Assembly (NCBI GenBank): GCA_937950565.1
Contig: CALFCS010000102.1
Location: 1 to 57,318 of the forward strand
Length of the DNA stretch: 57,318 nt
Direction of reading: 5' to 3'
Source: an uncultured Lachnospiraceae bacterium
Lineage (GTDB): Bacteria; Bacillota; Clostridia; Lachnospirales; Lachnospiraceae
In this document: positions 42,251-51,834 of the stretch, in pieces
Layout: each line of letters begins with the position of its first letter
Position numbering within the stretch: position 1 is the stretch's first letter
The notes under the pieces: model-generated
What the model was told of the DNA's origin: nothing
The model's input: only the letters and a program-made list of their open reading frames with translations
Database searches by the model: none
Position numbers and translations under genes: made by a program

Positions 42251-42844
42251 ATGACTGGATTGGATAAAATGAAAAGCCAGATTCTGGATGAAGCAAAGGC
42301 GGCGGCGAAATTAAAAGTAGAAAAAGCGTCGGCCCAGGCAGAAGAGATCATCAGTCAGGCGGAGGCAGAAGCAAAGGAAACAGGCGAAAAGATTCTTCAG
42401 AAGTCGGAGAGAGATATTGCAAATTATAAGGAAAGAACAGCTTCTTCCATTGATTTGCAGAGAAGAACGAAGATTCTTGAGGCAAAGCAGAATTTGATCC
42501 GTGATATTCTTGATAAGGCATATGACAGCCTTGTAGGGATGAAACCGGAGAAATATTTTGCAATGCTTTTACAGCTGCTTGATAAATATGCGTTGCCGCA
42601 GGACGGGGAAATCTTCTTCTCAGTTAAGGATCTGGGAAGAATGCCTTCCGGATATGAGGCTGAAATAAAGAAAATCGCCGAAGCAAAAGGCGGAAGTCTC
42701 ACGCTGTCCGGGGAAGGAAAAAATATTGAAAACGGGTTCGTTCTTGCTTATGGCGGTATTGAAGAAAACTGCACGCTTCGGGCAATGTTCGATGAAAAGA
42801 AAGATGAATTATCCGATAAGGTTCGGGAATTATTATTTGCGTAG
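42251..42844 (+). CDS. ntpE: V-type ATPase subunit E (peripheral stalk)
   Basis: The 197-residue protein has a long Ala/Glu/Lys-rich N-terminal helix (about 5-90) followed by a mixed alpha/beta head, the usual E-subunit plan. The head contains VLAYGGIEENCTLRAMFDEK (about 160-180), conserved in the family. It forms the stalk with the H/G-like subunit and holds the A/B head. The gene follows K by 56 bp with its own ribosome site. Confidence 0.92.
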   Translation: MTGLDKMKSQILDEAKAAAKLKVEKASAQAEEIISQAEAEAKETGEKILQKSERDIANYKERTASSIDLQRRTKILEAKQNLIRDILDKAYDSLVGMKPEKYFAMLLQLLDKYALPQDGEIFFSVKDLGRMPSGYEAEIKKIAEAKGGSLTLSGEGKNIENGFVLAYGGIEENCTLRAMFDEKKDELSDKVRELLFA

Positions 42845-42864
42845 AGCGCAGCAGGAGGGTTAAC

Positions 42865-43833
42865 ATGAGTGAACAATATACCTACGCGGTTGCGCGCATA
42901 CGGTCTCTGGAGACTGCGTTATTTTCCAATGCGGTAATTGACCGGCTGATTGCATGTCCGGATTACGAACAGTGTCTGCAGTTTCTCGTAGAGAGGGGCT
43001 GGGGTGGATCGGATATTCCGATGGAAGCCGAGGCCATTCTTGAAAGAGAAGAGGAGAAGATTTGGGAAGTGATAAAAGAATTGAAAATCGACATGGATAA
43101 GTTTGATGTTCTGTCGTACCCGAAGCTGTTCCATAATCTGAAAGCGGCAATCAAAGAAGTGTGTACGTCGGAGAAGAACCGTCATATCTTTTATGATGAT
43201 GTTTCGATTCCGGGGGAAGAGATGCTGGGAATTATTCAGGAGAAGAATTATACAAAACTTCCTGCCTTTATGCAGGATGCAGCCGAAGAAGCATACGAAT
43301 GTCTTCTTCATACAGGAGACGGCCAGTTGTGTGATGTGATTATTGACAGGGCAGCGCTTGATGCGGTGTACCGCGCCGGACAGGAGGCAAAGGATGCGAT
43401 CATCCGGGATTATGCCGAGTCCACAGTGGCTGTTGCCGATATCAAGATTGCCGTACGTTCACAGCGAACCGCGAAATCATTAGAATTTATGAAAAGGGCT
43501 ATGGCAGAATGTGAGAGTGTAGATGTATCACGCCTTGCAAAGGCAGCGTTAAATGGCATGGATGCCATACAGGACTATCTGAAGGACACCGTGTATGCGG
43601 AAGGTGCGGAAGCACTTGCCGAGTCACCGTCTTCTTTCGAACGCTGGTGTGATAATCGTATCATTCAGACTATCAGCCCGCAGAAATATAACGCATTTAC
43701 TATCGGACCGATTGTGGCCTATGTAATTGCAAGACAGAATGAAATTAAAACGGTACGAATCATTCTTTCCGGCAAACTTAATGAATTACCGGATGATTCT
43801 ATCCGAGAAAGGGTAAGGGAGATGTATGTATAG
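42865..43833 (+). CDS. ntpC: V-type ATPase subunit C (V0D/AC39 family)
   Basis: This 322-residue, mostly helical protein connects the rotor ring to the central shaft. Family traits are the Tyr-Thr-Tyr-Ala-Val-Ala-Arg start and the WCDNRIIQTI...GPIVAYVIARQNEI stretch near the end. It overlaps subunit F by 8 bp, so both are probably made in fixed ratio. Confidence 0.94.
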   Translation: MSEQYTYAVARIRSLETALFSNAVIDRLIACPDYEQCLQFLVERGWGGSDIPMEAEAILEREEEKIWEVIKELKIDMDKFDVLSYPKLFHNLKAAIKEVCTSEKNRHIFYDDVSIPGEEMLGIIQEKNYTKLPAFMQDAAEEAYECLLHTGDGQLCDVIIDRAALDAVYRAGQEAKDAIIRDYAESTVAVADIKIAVRSQRTAKSLEFMKRAMAECESVDVSRLAKAALNGMDAIQDYLKDTVYAEGAEALAESPSSFERWCDNRIIQTISPQKYNAFTIGPIVAYVIARQNEIKTVRIILSGKLNELPDDSIRERVREMYV

Positions 43834-44140
43834 GATTGCAGTATTAGGTGATTATGACAGTATCTATGGCTTTGCGGCATTGGGCCTGAATACATTTCCG
43901 GTAAGTACCCATGAAGAGGCCGGAGAGATGCTGCGCAGGCTTGCCGGAGGAAAATATGGAATTATCTATATTACAGAGGCGCTGGCGGCAGAGCTGGAAC
44001 ATGAGATTGAAAAATATAAGGAGCAGGTAATACCGGCAATCATCCAGATTCCGGGTGTTTCGGGAAATACCGGAGCAGGTGTCGTAAGCGTTAAGAAATC
44101 TGTGGAACAGGCGGTAGGCTCCGACATATTATTTAGCTAA
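43826..44140 (+). CDS. ntpF: V-type ATPase subunit F (central shaft)
   Basis: The 104-residue Rossmann-like protein shows the family core: IAVLGDYDSIYGFAALGLNT, then YGIIYITEALAAELE, and IPGVSG near residue 80. It binds subunit D on the shaft. It overlaps the end of subunit C by 8 bp, and subunit A follows 53 bp later. Confidence 0.93.
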   Translation: MYRIAVLGDYDSIYGFAALGLNTFPVSTHEEAGEMLRRLAGGKYGIIYITEALAAELEHEIEKYKEQVIPAIIQIPGVSGNTGAGVVSVKKSVEQAVGSDILFS

Positions 44141-44193
44141 ACCATGTACAGAGTAAAGAAGTAGAAAAGAGGAAGGAAAGGTGATTCGTCCAA

Positions 44194-45960
44194 ATGAGTA
44201 TAGGTACAATTAAAAAAGTAGCAGGACCGTTGGTCATCGCATCCGGGATGCGGGATGCCAACATGTCTGACGTTGTCCGCGTAAGTAAGCAGCGTCTGAT
44301 TGGAGAAATCATCGAGATGCACGGAGATGAGGCATCGATTCAGGTATATGAAGAGACATCAGGACTTGGTCCCGGCGAACCGGTAGAATCTACAGGCGCG
44401 CCGATGTCTGTTGAGCTTGGGCCGGGGCTGATTGCGAGCATTTATGATGGAATCCAGCGTCCGCTTGATGATATTATGAAAATTTCAGGAAATAACCTGC
44501 AGCGTGGTGTGGAGGTTGCTTCCCTGAAAAGAGATAAAAAATGGGATTTTGTTCCTGTAGCAAAGCTCGGGGATGAAGTAGGACCGGGAGACGTTCTTGG
44601 TACGGTTCAGGAGACGGCTGTCGTACAGCAGAAAATTATGGTTCCATATGGAGTGTCCGGTATAATAAAGGAAATCAAAGCAGGTCAGTTTACAGTAGAA
44701 GAAGTAGTGGCAGTCGTGACAACAAAGGATGGAGAGAAAGAACTTACCATGATGCAGAAATGGCCGGTTCGTAAAGGCCGTCCGTATGTAAAGAAGCTTC
44801 CGCTTAATGCACCTCTTGTTACCGGACAGCGTGTTGTTGATACATTTTTCCCAATTGCAAAGGGTGGTGTAGCAGCCGTGCCGGGACCATTCGGAAGCGG
44901 TAAGACAGTTATCCAGCATCAGCTTGCAAAATGGGCAGAGGCAGATATCGTTGTGTATATCGGATGTGGAGAGCGTGGAAATGAGATGACAGACGTTCTG
45001 AACGAGTTCCCGGAACTGAAAGACCCGAAAACGGGACGTTCCCTTATGGAAAGAACCGTTCTGATTGCAAATACATCAGATATGCCGTTTGCAGCCCGTG
45101 AGGCATCTATTTATACAGGTATTACAATTGCAGAGTATTTCCGTGATATGGGATATTCCGTAGCGCTTATGGCAGATTCCACTTCCCGGTGGGCAGAGGC
45201 GCTTCGTGAGATGTCCGGACGTCTGGAAGAGATGCCTGGTGAAGAAGGTTATCCGGCGTACCTGGGTTCTCGTCTTGCAGAGTTCTATGAGAGAGCCGGA
45301 CGTGTAGTTTCCCTTGGTAAAGAGGGACGGGAGGGTGCATTGTCTGTTATTGGTGCGGTATCCCCTCCGGGTGGAGATACTTCTGAGCCGGTATCCCAGG
45401 CAACCCTTCGTATCGTAAAGGTATTCTGGGGACTGGATTCCGCGCTTGCGTATAAGAGACATTTCCCGGCGATCAACTGGCTGACCAGTTATTCGCTGTA
45501 TCTGGATAATATGAAAGACTGGTTTAACAATACGGTTGCTGAGGACTGGATGGAAGACCGTCAGAAGATGATGAGCCTTCTGACAGAAGAAGCAGCATTA
45601 GAGGAAATCGTACAGATGGTAGGTATGGATGCGTTGTCACCGGCTGACCGTCTGAAAATGGAAGCAGCCCGTTCCATTCGTGAAGACTTCCTGCATCAGA
45701 ACTCTTTCCATGAAGTAGATACTTATACGCCACTTAGGAAACAGTATCTGATGATGAAACTGGTAATTGCATTTTATGAGCAGTCATCAGAAGCACTGAA
45801 TAATGGCGCTTCTATGAAAGCGCTTCTTGGAATGAATGTACGAGAAAGAATCGGCCGTTATAAATATACACTGGCAGAGGATATTGAGACAGAATACGAG
45901 AAAATCAAGAACGAATTAAGCGCAGAGATTGCAGGCGCATTTGGGAAGGAGGACTTCTAA
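44194..45960 (+). CDS. ntpA: V-type ATPase catalytic subunit A
   Basis: The 588-residue subunit hydrolyses ATP. Walker A GPFGSGKT is at 231-238. The bulge or non-homologous region typical of V/A-type A subunits lies between about 110 and 200. The catalytic GERGNE glutamate is near 257-262 and the SxxSRWAEALRE segment near 325-340. All catalytic residues are present, so the enzyme should be active. Direction of work (pump or synthase) is not readable here, but gut fermenters usually run it as a pump. Confidence 0.98.
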   Translation: MSIGTIKKVAGPLVIASGMRDANMSDVVRVSKQRLIGEIIEMHGDEASIQVYEETSGLGPGEPVESTGAPMSVELGPGLIASIYDGIQRPLDDIMKISGNNLQRGVEVASLKRDKKWDFVPVAKLGDEVGPGDVLGTVQETAVVQQKIMVPYGVSGIIKEIKAGQFTVEEVVAVVTTKDGEKELTMMQKWPVRKGRPYVKKLPLNAPLVTGQRVVDTFFPIAKGGVAAVPGPFGSGKTVIQHQLAKWAEADIVVYIGCGERGNEMTDVLNEFPELKDPKTGRSLMERTVLIANTSDMPFAAREASIYTGITIAEYFRDMGYSVALMADSTSRWAEALREMSGRLEEMPGEEGYPAYLGSRLAEFYERAGRVVSLGKEGREGALSVIGAVSPPGGDTSEPVSQATLRIVKVFWGLDSALAYKRHFPAINWLTSYSLYLDNMKDWFNNTVAEDWMEDRQKMMSLLTEEAALEEIVQMVGMDALSPADRLKMEAARSIREDFLHQNSFHEVDTYTPLRKQYLMMKLVIAFYEQSSEALNNGASMKALLGMNVRERIGRYKYTLAEDIETEYEKIKNELSAEIAGAFGKEDF

Positions 45961-45962
45961 TT

Positions 45963-47333
45963 ATGCCAAAGGAATATAGAACCATACAGGAAGTTGCCGG
46001 ACCGCTTATGATGGTAAAAGGCGTAGAAGGTGTCGCATATGATGAGCTTGGTGAGATCGAGCTTGCAAGCGGTGAGAAACGTCGTTGTAAAGTTCTGGAA
46101 GTAGATGGACAGGATGTCGTTGTACAGCTTTATGAAAATGCTGCCGGAATTAACTTAAGTAACAGTAAAGTACGTTTTCTCGGACGAAGCATGGAGCTTG
46201 GAGTTTCCGGGGATATGCTGGGACGAGTATTTGACGGGCTGGGACGTCCGATTGATGATGGCCCGGAGATTCTTCCGGAAGAAAGAAGAGATATTAACGG
46301 CCTGCCGATGAACCCGGCGGCACGTGTATACCCGGAGGAGTTTATCCAGACAGGTGTATCTGCGATTGACGGTCTGAATACACTGGTTCGTGGACAGAAG
46401 CTTCCGATTTTCTCCTGTTCCGGTCTGCCGCACTCACAGCTTGCCGCACAGATTGCAAGACAGGCAAAGGTTCGTGGAACAGATGAGAAGTTCGCTGTTG
46501 TATTTGCTGCAATGGGTATTACATTTGAAGAATCCAACTATTTCATTGAGTCCTTTAAAGAGACCGGAGCGATTGACAGAACTGTTCTGTTTATCAACCT
46601 GGCAAATGACCCTGCGGTAGAGCGTATTGCAACTCCTCGTATGGCGCTGACCGCAGCAGAGTACCTTGCATTTGAAAAGGATATGCACGTACTGGTTATT
46701 CTGACAGATATTACGAACTATGCAGATGCGCTTCGTGAAGTATCTGCCGCAAAGAAAGAGGTTCCGGGCCGTCGTGGTTATCCGGGATATATGTATACAG
46801 ACCTTGCGACTATGTACGAGAGAGCCGGACGGCAGAGAGGGAAAAACGGAAGTATAACGATGATTCCGATTCTGACCATGCCGGAAGATGATAAAACGCA
46901 TCCGATCCCTGACTTGACCGGATACATTACAGAAGGACAGGTTATCTTAAGCCGTGAGCTGTTCCGGAAAGGAATCCAGCCGCCGATTGACGTACTGCCG
47001 TCTCTTTCCCGTCTGAAAGATAAAGGTATCGGAGAAGGAAAGACAAGAGCAGATCATGCAAATACGATGAACCAGTTATTTGCGGCATATTCCCGTGGAA
47101 AAGACGCAAAAGAGCTTATGACAATTCTGGGAGAAGCAGCATTGACAGAAATTGATCTGAAGTATGCGGCATTTGCAGAAGCATTTGAAAAAGAATACGT
47201 ATCACAAGGATATAACAACGACCGTCCGATAGAAGAAACACTGGAAATCGGCTGGAAACTGTTATCCATGCTGCCAAGAGCAGAGCTGAAACGAATCGAT
47301 GATAAATTCTTAGATATGTACTACGGTAAATAG
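45963..47333 (+). CDS. ntpB: V-type ATPase regulatory subunit B
   Basis: The 456-residue subunit matches A/V-type B. The Walker A position reads SGLPHSQLAAQIARQ, lacking the GKT of an active site, as normal for this non-catalytic partner. PGRRGYPGYMYTDLATMYER is the conserved catalytic-interface segment. It begins 2 bp after the subunit A stop, so translation is probably coupled, giving the 3:3 ratio. Confidence 0.98.
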   Translation: MPKEYRTIQEVAGPLMMVKGVEGVAYDELGEIELASGEKRRCKVLEVDGQDVVVQLYENAAGINLSNSKVRFLGRSMELGVSGDMLGRVFDGLGRPIDDGPEILPEERRDINGLPMNPAARVYPEEFIQTGVSAIDGLNTLVRGQKLPIFSCSGLPHSQLAAQIARQAKVRGTDEKFAVVFAAMGITFEESNYFIESFKETGAIDRTVLFINLANDPAVERIATPRMALTAAEYLAFEKDMHVLVILTDITNYADALREVSAAKKEVPGRRGYPGYMYTDLATMYERAGRQRGKNGSITMIPILTMPEDDKTHPIPDLTGYITEGQVILSRELFRKGIQPPIDVLPSLSRLKDKGIGEGKTRADHANTMNQLFAAYSRGKDAKELMTILGEAALTEIDLKYAAFAEAFEKEYVSQGYNNDRPIEETLEIGWKLLSMLPRAELKRIDDKFLDMYYGK

Positions 47334-47344
47334 GAGGGGAATGA

Positions 47345-48004
47345 ATGGCATCAAAACAAATCACTCCTACCCGTATGGAACTGACCAAAACAAAGAGAAA
47401 GCTTGTCACAGCAAGAAGAGGCCACAAGCTTTTAAAAGACAAGCGTGACGAGCTGATGCGGCAGTTCCTGGAGCTGGTAAAGGAGAATATGGCACTTCGC
47501 CAGAAGGTAGAAGCCGGAATCCTTTCTGCAAATAAGAATTTTGTCATTGCCAAAGCCGGAATGGATGAGGCAACGTTAAATACAGCACTTATGGCACCGA
47601 AGCAGGAAGTAAACCTTGAAGTAGATAAGAGAAATGTAATGAGCGTTAACATTCCGGTCTTTGAGACAAAGACAAGGACTGCTGATGCAAATGATATCTA
47701 TTCTTATGGTTTTGCGTTTACCTCCAGCGATTTGGACGGTGCAGTGAAATCACTGGCAGATATTCTGCCGGATATGTTGAAGCTTGCAGAGACGGAAAAA
47801 GCGTGCCAGCTTATGGCGGCGGAAATTGAAAAGACGAGACGTCGTGTAAATGCGCTGGAGCACGTAACAATTCCGGAGGCGCAGGAAACAATTAAGTATA
47901 TTACGATGAAGCTGGATGAGAATGAGAGAAGTTCCCAGATTCGTCTGATGAAAGTAAAAGATATGATGCTTGAAGAAGCACACCGCTACAGCGAGAGAGC
48001 TTAA
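47345..48004 (+). CDS. ntpD: V-type ATPase subunit D (central shaft)
   Basis: The 219-residue protein begins with TPTRMELTKTKRKLVTARRG HKLLKDKRDEL and is long helical hairpin from end to end, as the rotor shaft requires. It has an aggagggg site overlapping the B gene stop region. It is the last gene of the operon and is followed by a strong terminator. Confidence 0.96.
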   Translation: MASKQITPTRMELTKTKRKLVTARRGHKLLKDKRDELMRQFLELVKENMALRQKVEAGILSANKNFVIAKAGMDEATLNTALMAPKQEVNLEVDKRNVMSVNIPVFETKTRTADANDIYSYGFAFTSSDLDGAVKSLADILPDMLKLAETEKACQLMAAEIEKTRRRVNALEHVTIPEAQETIKYITMKLDENERSSQIRLMKVKDMMLEEAHRYSERA

Positions 48005-48020
48005 GAGGCGGATAATAAGA

Positions 48021-48069
48021 CCCCCGGCGGAGGATGTCTGTGAAGACAGATGTCCGCTGCCGGGGTTTT
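48021..48069 (+). terminator. Intrinsic terminator of the V-ATPase operon
   Basis: cccccggcgga ... tccgctgccgggg forms a long stem with an inner stem (tctgt / acaga), followed by tttt. It begins 17 bp after subunit D. Confidence 0.88.
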
Positions 48070-48074
48070 GAAAT

Positions 48075-48134
48075 GCCAAAATGCCGAATAAAAAACAGCC
48101 AAAGTGCCGAATGGAAAAGCGCCAAAATGCCGAA
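48075..48134. repeat. Three 14-bp direct repeats with 23-bp period
   Basis: gccaaaatgccgaa, gccaaagtgccgaa and gccaaaatgccgaa start at 48075, 48098 and 48121, each 23 bp apart. The array lies between the operon terminator and the small HTH gene. The spacers (9 bp) differ. It looks like an iteron or operator array, but the protein is unknown. Confidence 0.75.
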
Positions 48135-48235
48135 AATGGTTGCGTAGGAATTTCTTGATAAAAAAACAAATACCACGCATTGCGTGAATTTGCTTTATGT
48201 GATATGATAAAGAAAATGACTGGGAGGACTAGGAG

Positions 48236-48433
48236 ATGGAAAATCCTATAAGAACTATGCGTGGAAAAACCGGACTTAACCGAAGAGAATTTTCGGAGAA
48301 GACGGGGATTCCGGTAAGGACACTGGAAGACTGGGAATCCGAGCGGAGGACACCTCCGGAATATATTCCGAGATTGATTTCTTATCAATTAAAATATGAA
48401 GAATTAGTTCGCAATAAAAAGAATGAAAAATGA
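48236..48433 (+). CDS. Small XRE-like helix-turn-helix protein
   Basis: The 65-residue protein is almost entirely one HTH (GLNRREFSEKTGIPVRTLED, then WESERRTPPEYIPRLISYQL). The WE/R spacing after the recognition helix is typical of Lachnospiraceae mini-XRE proteins. A gggagg site precedes it by 10 nt. It follows the iteron-like array, so autoregulation there is conceivable but unproven. It overlaps nothing and precedes the dus gene by 21 bp. Confidence 0.75.
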   Translation: MENPIRTMRGKTGLNRREFSEKTGIPVRTLEDWESERRTPPEYIPRLISYQLKYEELVRNKKNEK

Positions 48434-48454
48434 AATTGTCAGGAGAATCATGCA

Positions 48455-49381
48455 ATGAAATATTATATGGCGCCCCTGGAGGGGATTACAACATTTATAT
48501 ATAGGAAGGCATATCACAAATATTTTGCTCCGATGGATAAATACTTTACTCCTTTTCTTGTCCCGCACAGCAAAAAAGGGTTTAGTAAAAAGGAATTAAA
48601 TGAAATTCTTCCTGAGCATAACGAAGGTATGTATCTTGTCCCGCAGATTATGAGTAATGCTGCAGAGGGATTTCTTGATACAGTCGGGAAATTGAAAAGA
48701 TATGGATATAAGGAAGTCAATCTGAATCTTGGATGTCCCTCCAAAACAGTTGTGACGAAAGGCAGGGGTTCCGGATTTCTGGCGAAGCCGGAGGAGCTTA
48801 ATAGATTCCTGGATACGATTTACAGCAAGGCGGATGTTGCAATATCCATTAAGACAAGGATTGGCAAGGATTCTCCAGAAGAATTCGAGAGGCTTCTTGA
48901 TATTTACAATCAATATCCGGTAAAGGAGCTGATTATTCATCCGAGAATTCAGCAGGATTTTTACAAAAACACTCCGAATCTGGAAGTGTTTGAGTATGCG
49001 TATAGGGAGAGTAAAAATCCGGTATGCTATAACGGAGATATTTTTTCAAAACATGATTATGAGAAAATAGTAACGAGATTTCCGGAACTTGGGATGATTA
49101 TGCTGGGCAGGGGACTGACAGGAAATCCGGGTCTTGCAGAAGAACTCCGGGGAATGGGAGAAGTGGACATGGAATGTCTGCGATTATTTCATGATCAGGT
49201 TCTGAAAGATTATATGGATTTAAGCTTTGGCGATAAAAATGTACTGTTTAAAATGAAAGAACTGTGGGTCTATATGGGCAGTCTTTTTCCGGAAAGTGAA
49301 AAGCTGCTAAAGAAGATTAAGAAGGCGACGGATGTAAAGGCTTATGAGCAGGTGGTAGATGAAATATTTAAGTGCATATGA
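48455..49381 (+). CDS. dus: tRNA-dihydrouridine synthase family protein
   Basis: The 308-residue flavin TIM barrel shows YYMAPLEGITTFIYR (FMN site), NLNLGCPSKTVVTKGRGSGF with catalytic Cys94, the KTRIGKDSPEEF segment and the LIIHPRIQQDFYKN region. It reduces uridine in the tRNA D-loop with NADPH. It is shorter than most DusB proteins and may belong to a divergent clade, so the exact target position is not assigned. Confidence 0.9.
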   Translation: MKYYMAPLEGITTFIYRKAYHKYFAPMDKYFTPFLVPHSKKGFSKKELNEILPEHNEGMYLVPQIMSNAAEGFLDTVGKLKRYGYKEVNLNLGCPSKTVVTKGRGSGFLAKPEELNRFLDTIYSKADVAISIKTRIGKDSPEEFERLLDIYNQYPVKELIIHPRIQQDFYKNTPNLEVFEYAYRESKNPVCYNGDIFSKHDYEKIVTRFPELGMIMLGRGLTGNPGLAEELRGMGEVDMECLRLFHDQVLKDYMDLSFGDKNVLFKMKELWVYMGSLFPESEKLLKKIKKATDVKAYEQVVDEIFKCI

Positions 49382-49469
49382 GTAGAATATTACAATTTTT
49401 TTGGAAAAAATTCGGTTTTTTTAAACATTAAAGTGTTTGATAATAAAAAGGTATTGGGGTTAAATCAGG

Positions 49470-49514
49470 AGGAGCATGAAAACAGAACAAGGATGGCAAA
49501 TCATGCTCCTTTTT
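49470..49514 (+). terminator. Terminator of dus within the 3' end of the TetR gene
   Basis: aggagcatga (49470-49479) pairs with tcatgctcct (49501-49510), followed by ttttt. The right arm contains the stop codon of the convergent TetR gene, so the two transcripts meet here. Confidence 0.75.
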
Positions 49515-50118
49515 CCGGTGGTATGGCAGACGGAAGCAAATGGGCGCTTAAAAGCCCATGTGAAAGTAGTTTAATTGCAAGATGGACAATCTCTTCAAGA
49601 GGGACTTTTCGCCCGTCAAAATTCCATTGTTGGAAAATTTCTAAAATGCTTCTGTTAAAATATGCACTGATGACAGACCATTTTAAGGAGTCATCAGAAA
49701 AGCATTCGAAAAAGTGTTTATAGAAATCAATACAGAGTCTTTTTAACTTTTTATAATATATGATTTCATGAATTTGGTCATTTATAAAGACGTAAAAAAG
49801 TTTTAGTTCAAGGTTATTAAGAGATGCTATGAAAGAAAAGCAATTAGTGATAAAATATTCCAAATCATCTGGGAATTTAGTATTTTTAATGGTTAAAAAA
49901 AAAGGCCGGACTAATTCCTGGTGCAGTGCGGCAGCTAAATCATCTAATGAAGTGTAGTGTAAATAAAAGGTCTTTCGGTTAATTTCAGCCCGTTCAGTTA
50001 ATTTTTTAATTGAAATTTGCGGATAGTCCATTTCCTGTAGCATTTCGTAAAAGGCTTTTTGAATGAGTATTTCGGTTTTTTTGTATCGTAAATCACTTTT
50101 CGCTTTCTTTTCCAACAA
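49501..50118 (-). CDS. TetR/AcrR family regulator (TTG start)
   Basis: The 205-residue protein has an N-terminal HTH (SDLRYKKTEILIQKAFYEML, then ISIKKLTERAEINRKTFYLH) and a C-terminal helical domain like the TetR_C_7 group (FYKHFFECFS near 135). The start is TTG 50118, fixed by an excellent aggaggtga site 6 nt upstream (50130-50125) and no closer ATG. It is divergent from the YesN gene with 130 bp between, so it may regulate that operon or its own gene. The ligand is unknown. Confidence 0.88.
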   Translation of the reverse strand: MLEKKAKSDLRYKKTEILIQKAFYEMLQEMDYPQISIKKLTERAEINRKTFYLHYTSLDDLAAALHQELVRPFFLTIKNTKFPDDLEYFITNCFSFIASLNNLELKLFYVFINDQIHEIIYYKKLKRLCIDFYKHFFECFSDDSLKWSVISAYFNRSILEIFQQWNFDGRKVPLEEIVHLAIKLLSHGLLSAHLLPSAIPPEKGA

Positions 50119-50249
50119 TATTCACCTCCTTGGTTTGTGCCACAGTTTTTATTATGTGAGTATTATACCACATTCAAGAAAAAGAGACTATTGAAAATTG
50201 AGAATGGTTTCATTATCGTTTATTCCAAATAATTTTGTGAGGAAATGTT

Positions 50250-51824
50250 ATGTATAAAATATTGCTTGTTGATGACGAGATTTTAATACGGGAAAAAATA
50301 GCACAAAAAATTCCGTGGGAAGAATTGGGCTTTGAACTGGTGGCGGCTTGTGAGAATGGGCAGGAGGCAATGGAGATTTTAGAAAAGGAGCCCATTGATG
50401 TTGTCCTGACAGATATCTGTATGCCTTATATGGACGGGTTAGAACTTGCAAAAATCATATATGAAAAGAATATGAGTACAAGAGTTGTAATTTTAAGCGG
50501 ATATGCGGAATTCGAATATGCAAAGATGGCAATGCAGTATAGGGTATACTCTTATTTATTAAAGCCGGTTACATCAAAAGAATTGATACAAGCAATAAAA
50601 GAACAAAAAAAGAGTCTGGACAAAGAGAAAAAAAGCAGGGAAGATCAGACCCGTTTTCAGGATAATTATGGTTTACTCCGCGCAAAAATCCTGATGAAAA
50701 TAGCATCAGGAGATATTGACGAAGAACAGGTGCAAGAAGAGTTAAAGGCATACGGAGGAGAATTTTACAAACAGGATGAAGTATGTTGTGCGGCAATTTT
50801 ATGCCCATCCGTCCGGCTGTCCGATTATCAAAAGGATGAGCTGGAGACGCAGATACGGGAATATTCATCCGGGCTTTTAATCTTCAGAGGTCTGGATAAT
50901 GAATTCGTTTTGTTTGGAAGAGAAAGTAACAGTACGAGGCTTAGCCGGGCTTTAGAAGAGGCGGCCGCATTTTTGAATGAGTATATTCAGAAAAAATATA
51001 AGGCTGAGATTAGCCTTCTGGCCGGGAATTGTGTTTTGGATTATGGTAAGCTTCATCTTTCGTTTAAAAATGCACAGGAATTAAAAGAATTTCTGTATCT
51101 TGACAGAGAGGACAGATTGTATATCTGGGATGATTATAATAAAAGTCGGCAGGAGCGTAGCTTCATAGATGGTGGAGAGTATTGTGAAAAAGATGTCCTG
51201 GCAGCAATTCAGAGTAATCTGAGCGAGGATGTGAGAAAGTGTGTTCATGGTGTGATAGAACAGGCCCAGATGAAATGGCACAGGAAGCAAAGAGTTATTT
51301 CCATTTATCAAAGTATGCTTATTTTTGTTTTTAACGCTTTTCAGAGAATGGGGATGGAGTGTAATCAGTTGTTTCTGAAAGAGCAGGTTGCGTTTGAGGA
51401 GCTATATCAGAGTGAAAGTATTAAAGAAATGGCTCAGATTACGTTAGATAATCTTATGTTCGCTATGGAAATATATAATGTGGACAGAGAAAACTATGGA
51501 GAAAGACAGGCGGCTATGGCAGTGGAATATATTGAGAGGCATTTTGATGATTGTGAGCTTTCTATGCCTAAATTGTGCGAAGACCTGGCGATTAGCGTAA
51601 GTTATTTCAGCAGTGCATTCAAGCTCTATACTGGAAAAACATTTATAGAGTTTTTGACAGAGAGAAGAATCGAGGAGGCAAAGATGCTGCTGAGCCATTC
51701 AAATCTGAAAATATATGAAATAGCTCTAAAATGTGGTTACCGGGATTCCGGATATTTTACAAGTATTTTCAAAAAAAATGTTCATATGACGCCAAAGGAA
51801 TATGCCAGAGTAAAAGAGAAATGA
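50250..51824 (+). CDS. YesN-type response regulator with AraC DNA-binding domain
   Basis: The 524-residue protein has a receiver domain with Asp8, Asp9 and phospho-acceptor Asp55 (VVLTDICMPYMDG). A central linker region follows (about 130-400). A C-terminal AraC pair of HTH motifs (about 420-520, DDCELSMPKLCEDLAISVSY, then EIALKCGYRDSGYFTSIFKK) completes it. It forms a two-component pair with the YesM kinase 10 bp downstream. Regulons of this type are usually sugar uptake or surface glycan-binding genes, here most likely the very large gene at 54696. Confidence 0.94.
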   Translation: MYKILLVDDEILIREKIAQKIPWEELGFELVAACENGQEAMEILEKEPIDVVLTDICMPYMDGLELAKIIYEKNMSTRVVILSGYAEFEYAKMAMQYRVYSYLLKPVTSKELIQAIKEQKKSLDKEKKSREDQTRFQDNYGLLRAKILMKIASGDIDEEQVQEELKAYGGEFYKQDEVCCAAILCPSVRLSDYQKDELETQIREYSSGLLIFRGLDNEFVLFGRESNSTRLSRALEEAAAFLNEYIQKKYKAEISLLAGNCVLDYGKLHLSFKNAQELKEFLYLDREDRLYIWDDYNKSRQERSFIDGGEYCEKDVLAAIQSNLSEDVRKCVHGVIEQAQMKWHRKQRVISIYQSMLIFVFNAFQRMGMECNQLFLKEQVAFEELYQSESIKEMAQITLDNLMFAMEIYNVDRENYGERQAAMAVEYIERHFDDCELSMPKLCEDLAISVSYFSSAFKLYTGKTFIEFLTERRIEEAKMLLSHSNLKIYEIALKCGYRDSGYFTSIFKKNVHMTPKEYARVKEK

Positions 51825-51834
51825 GGCAGGAACT

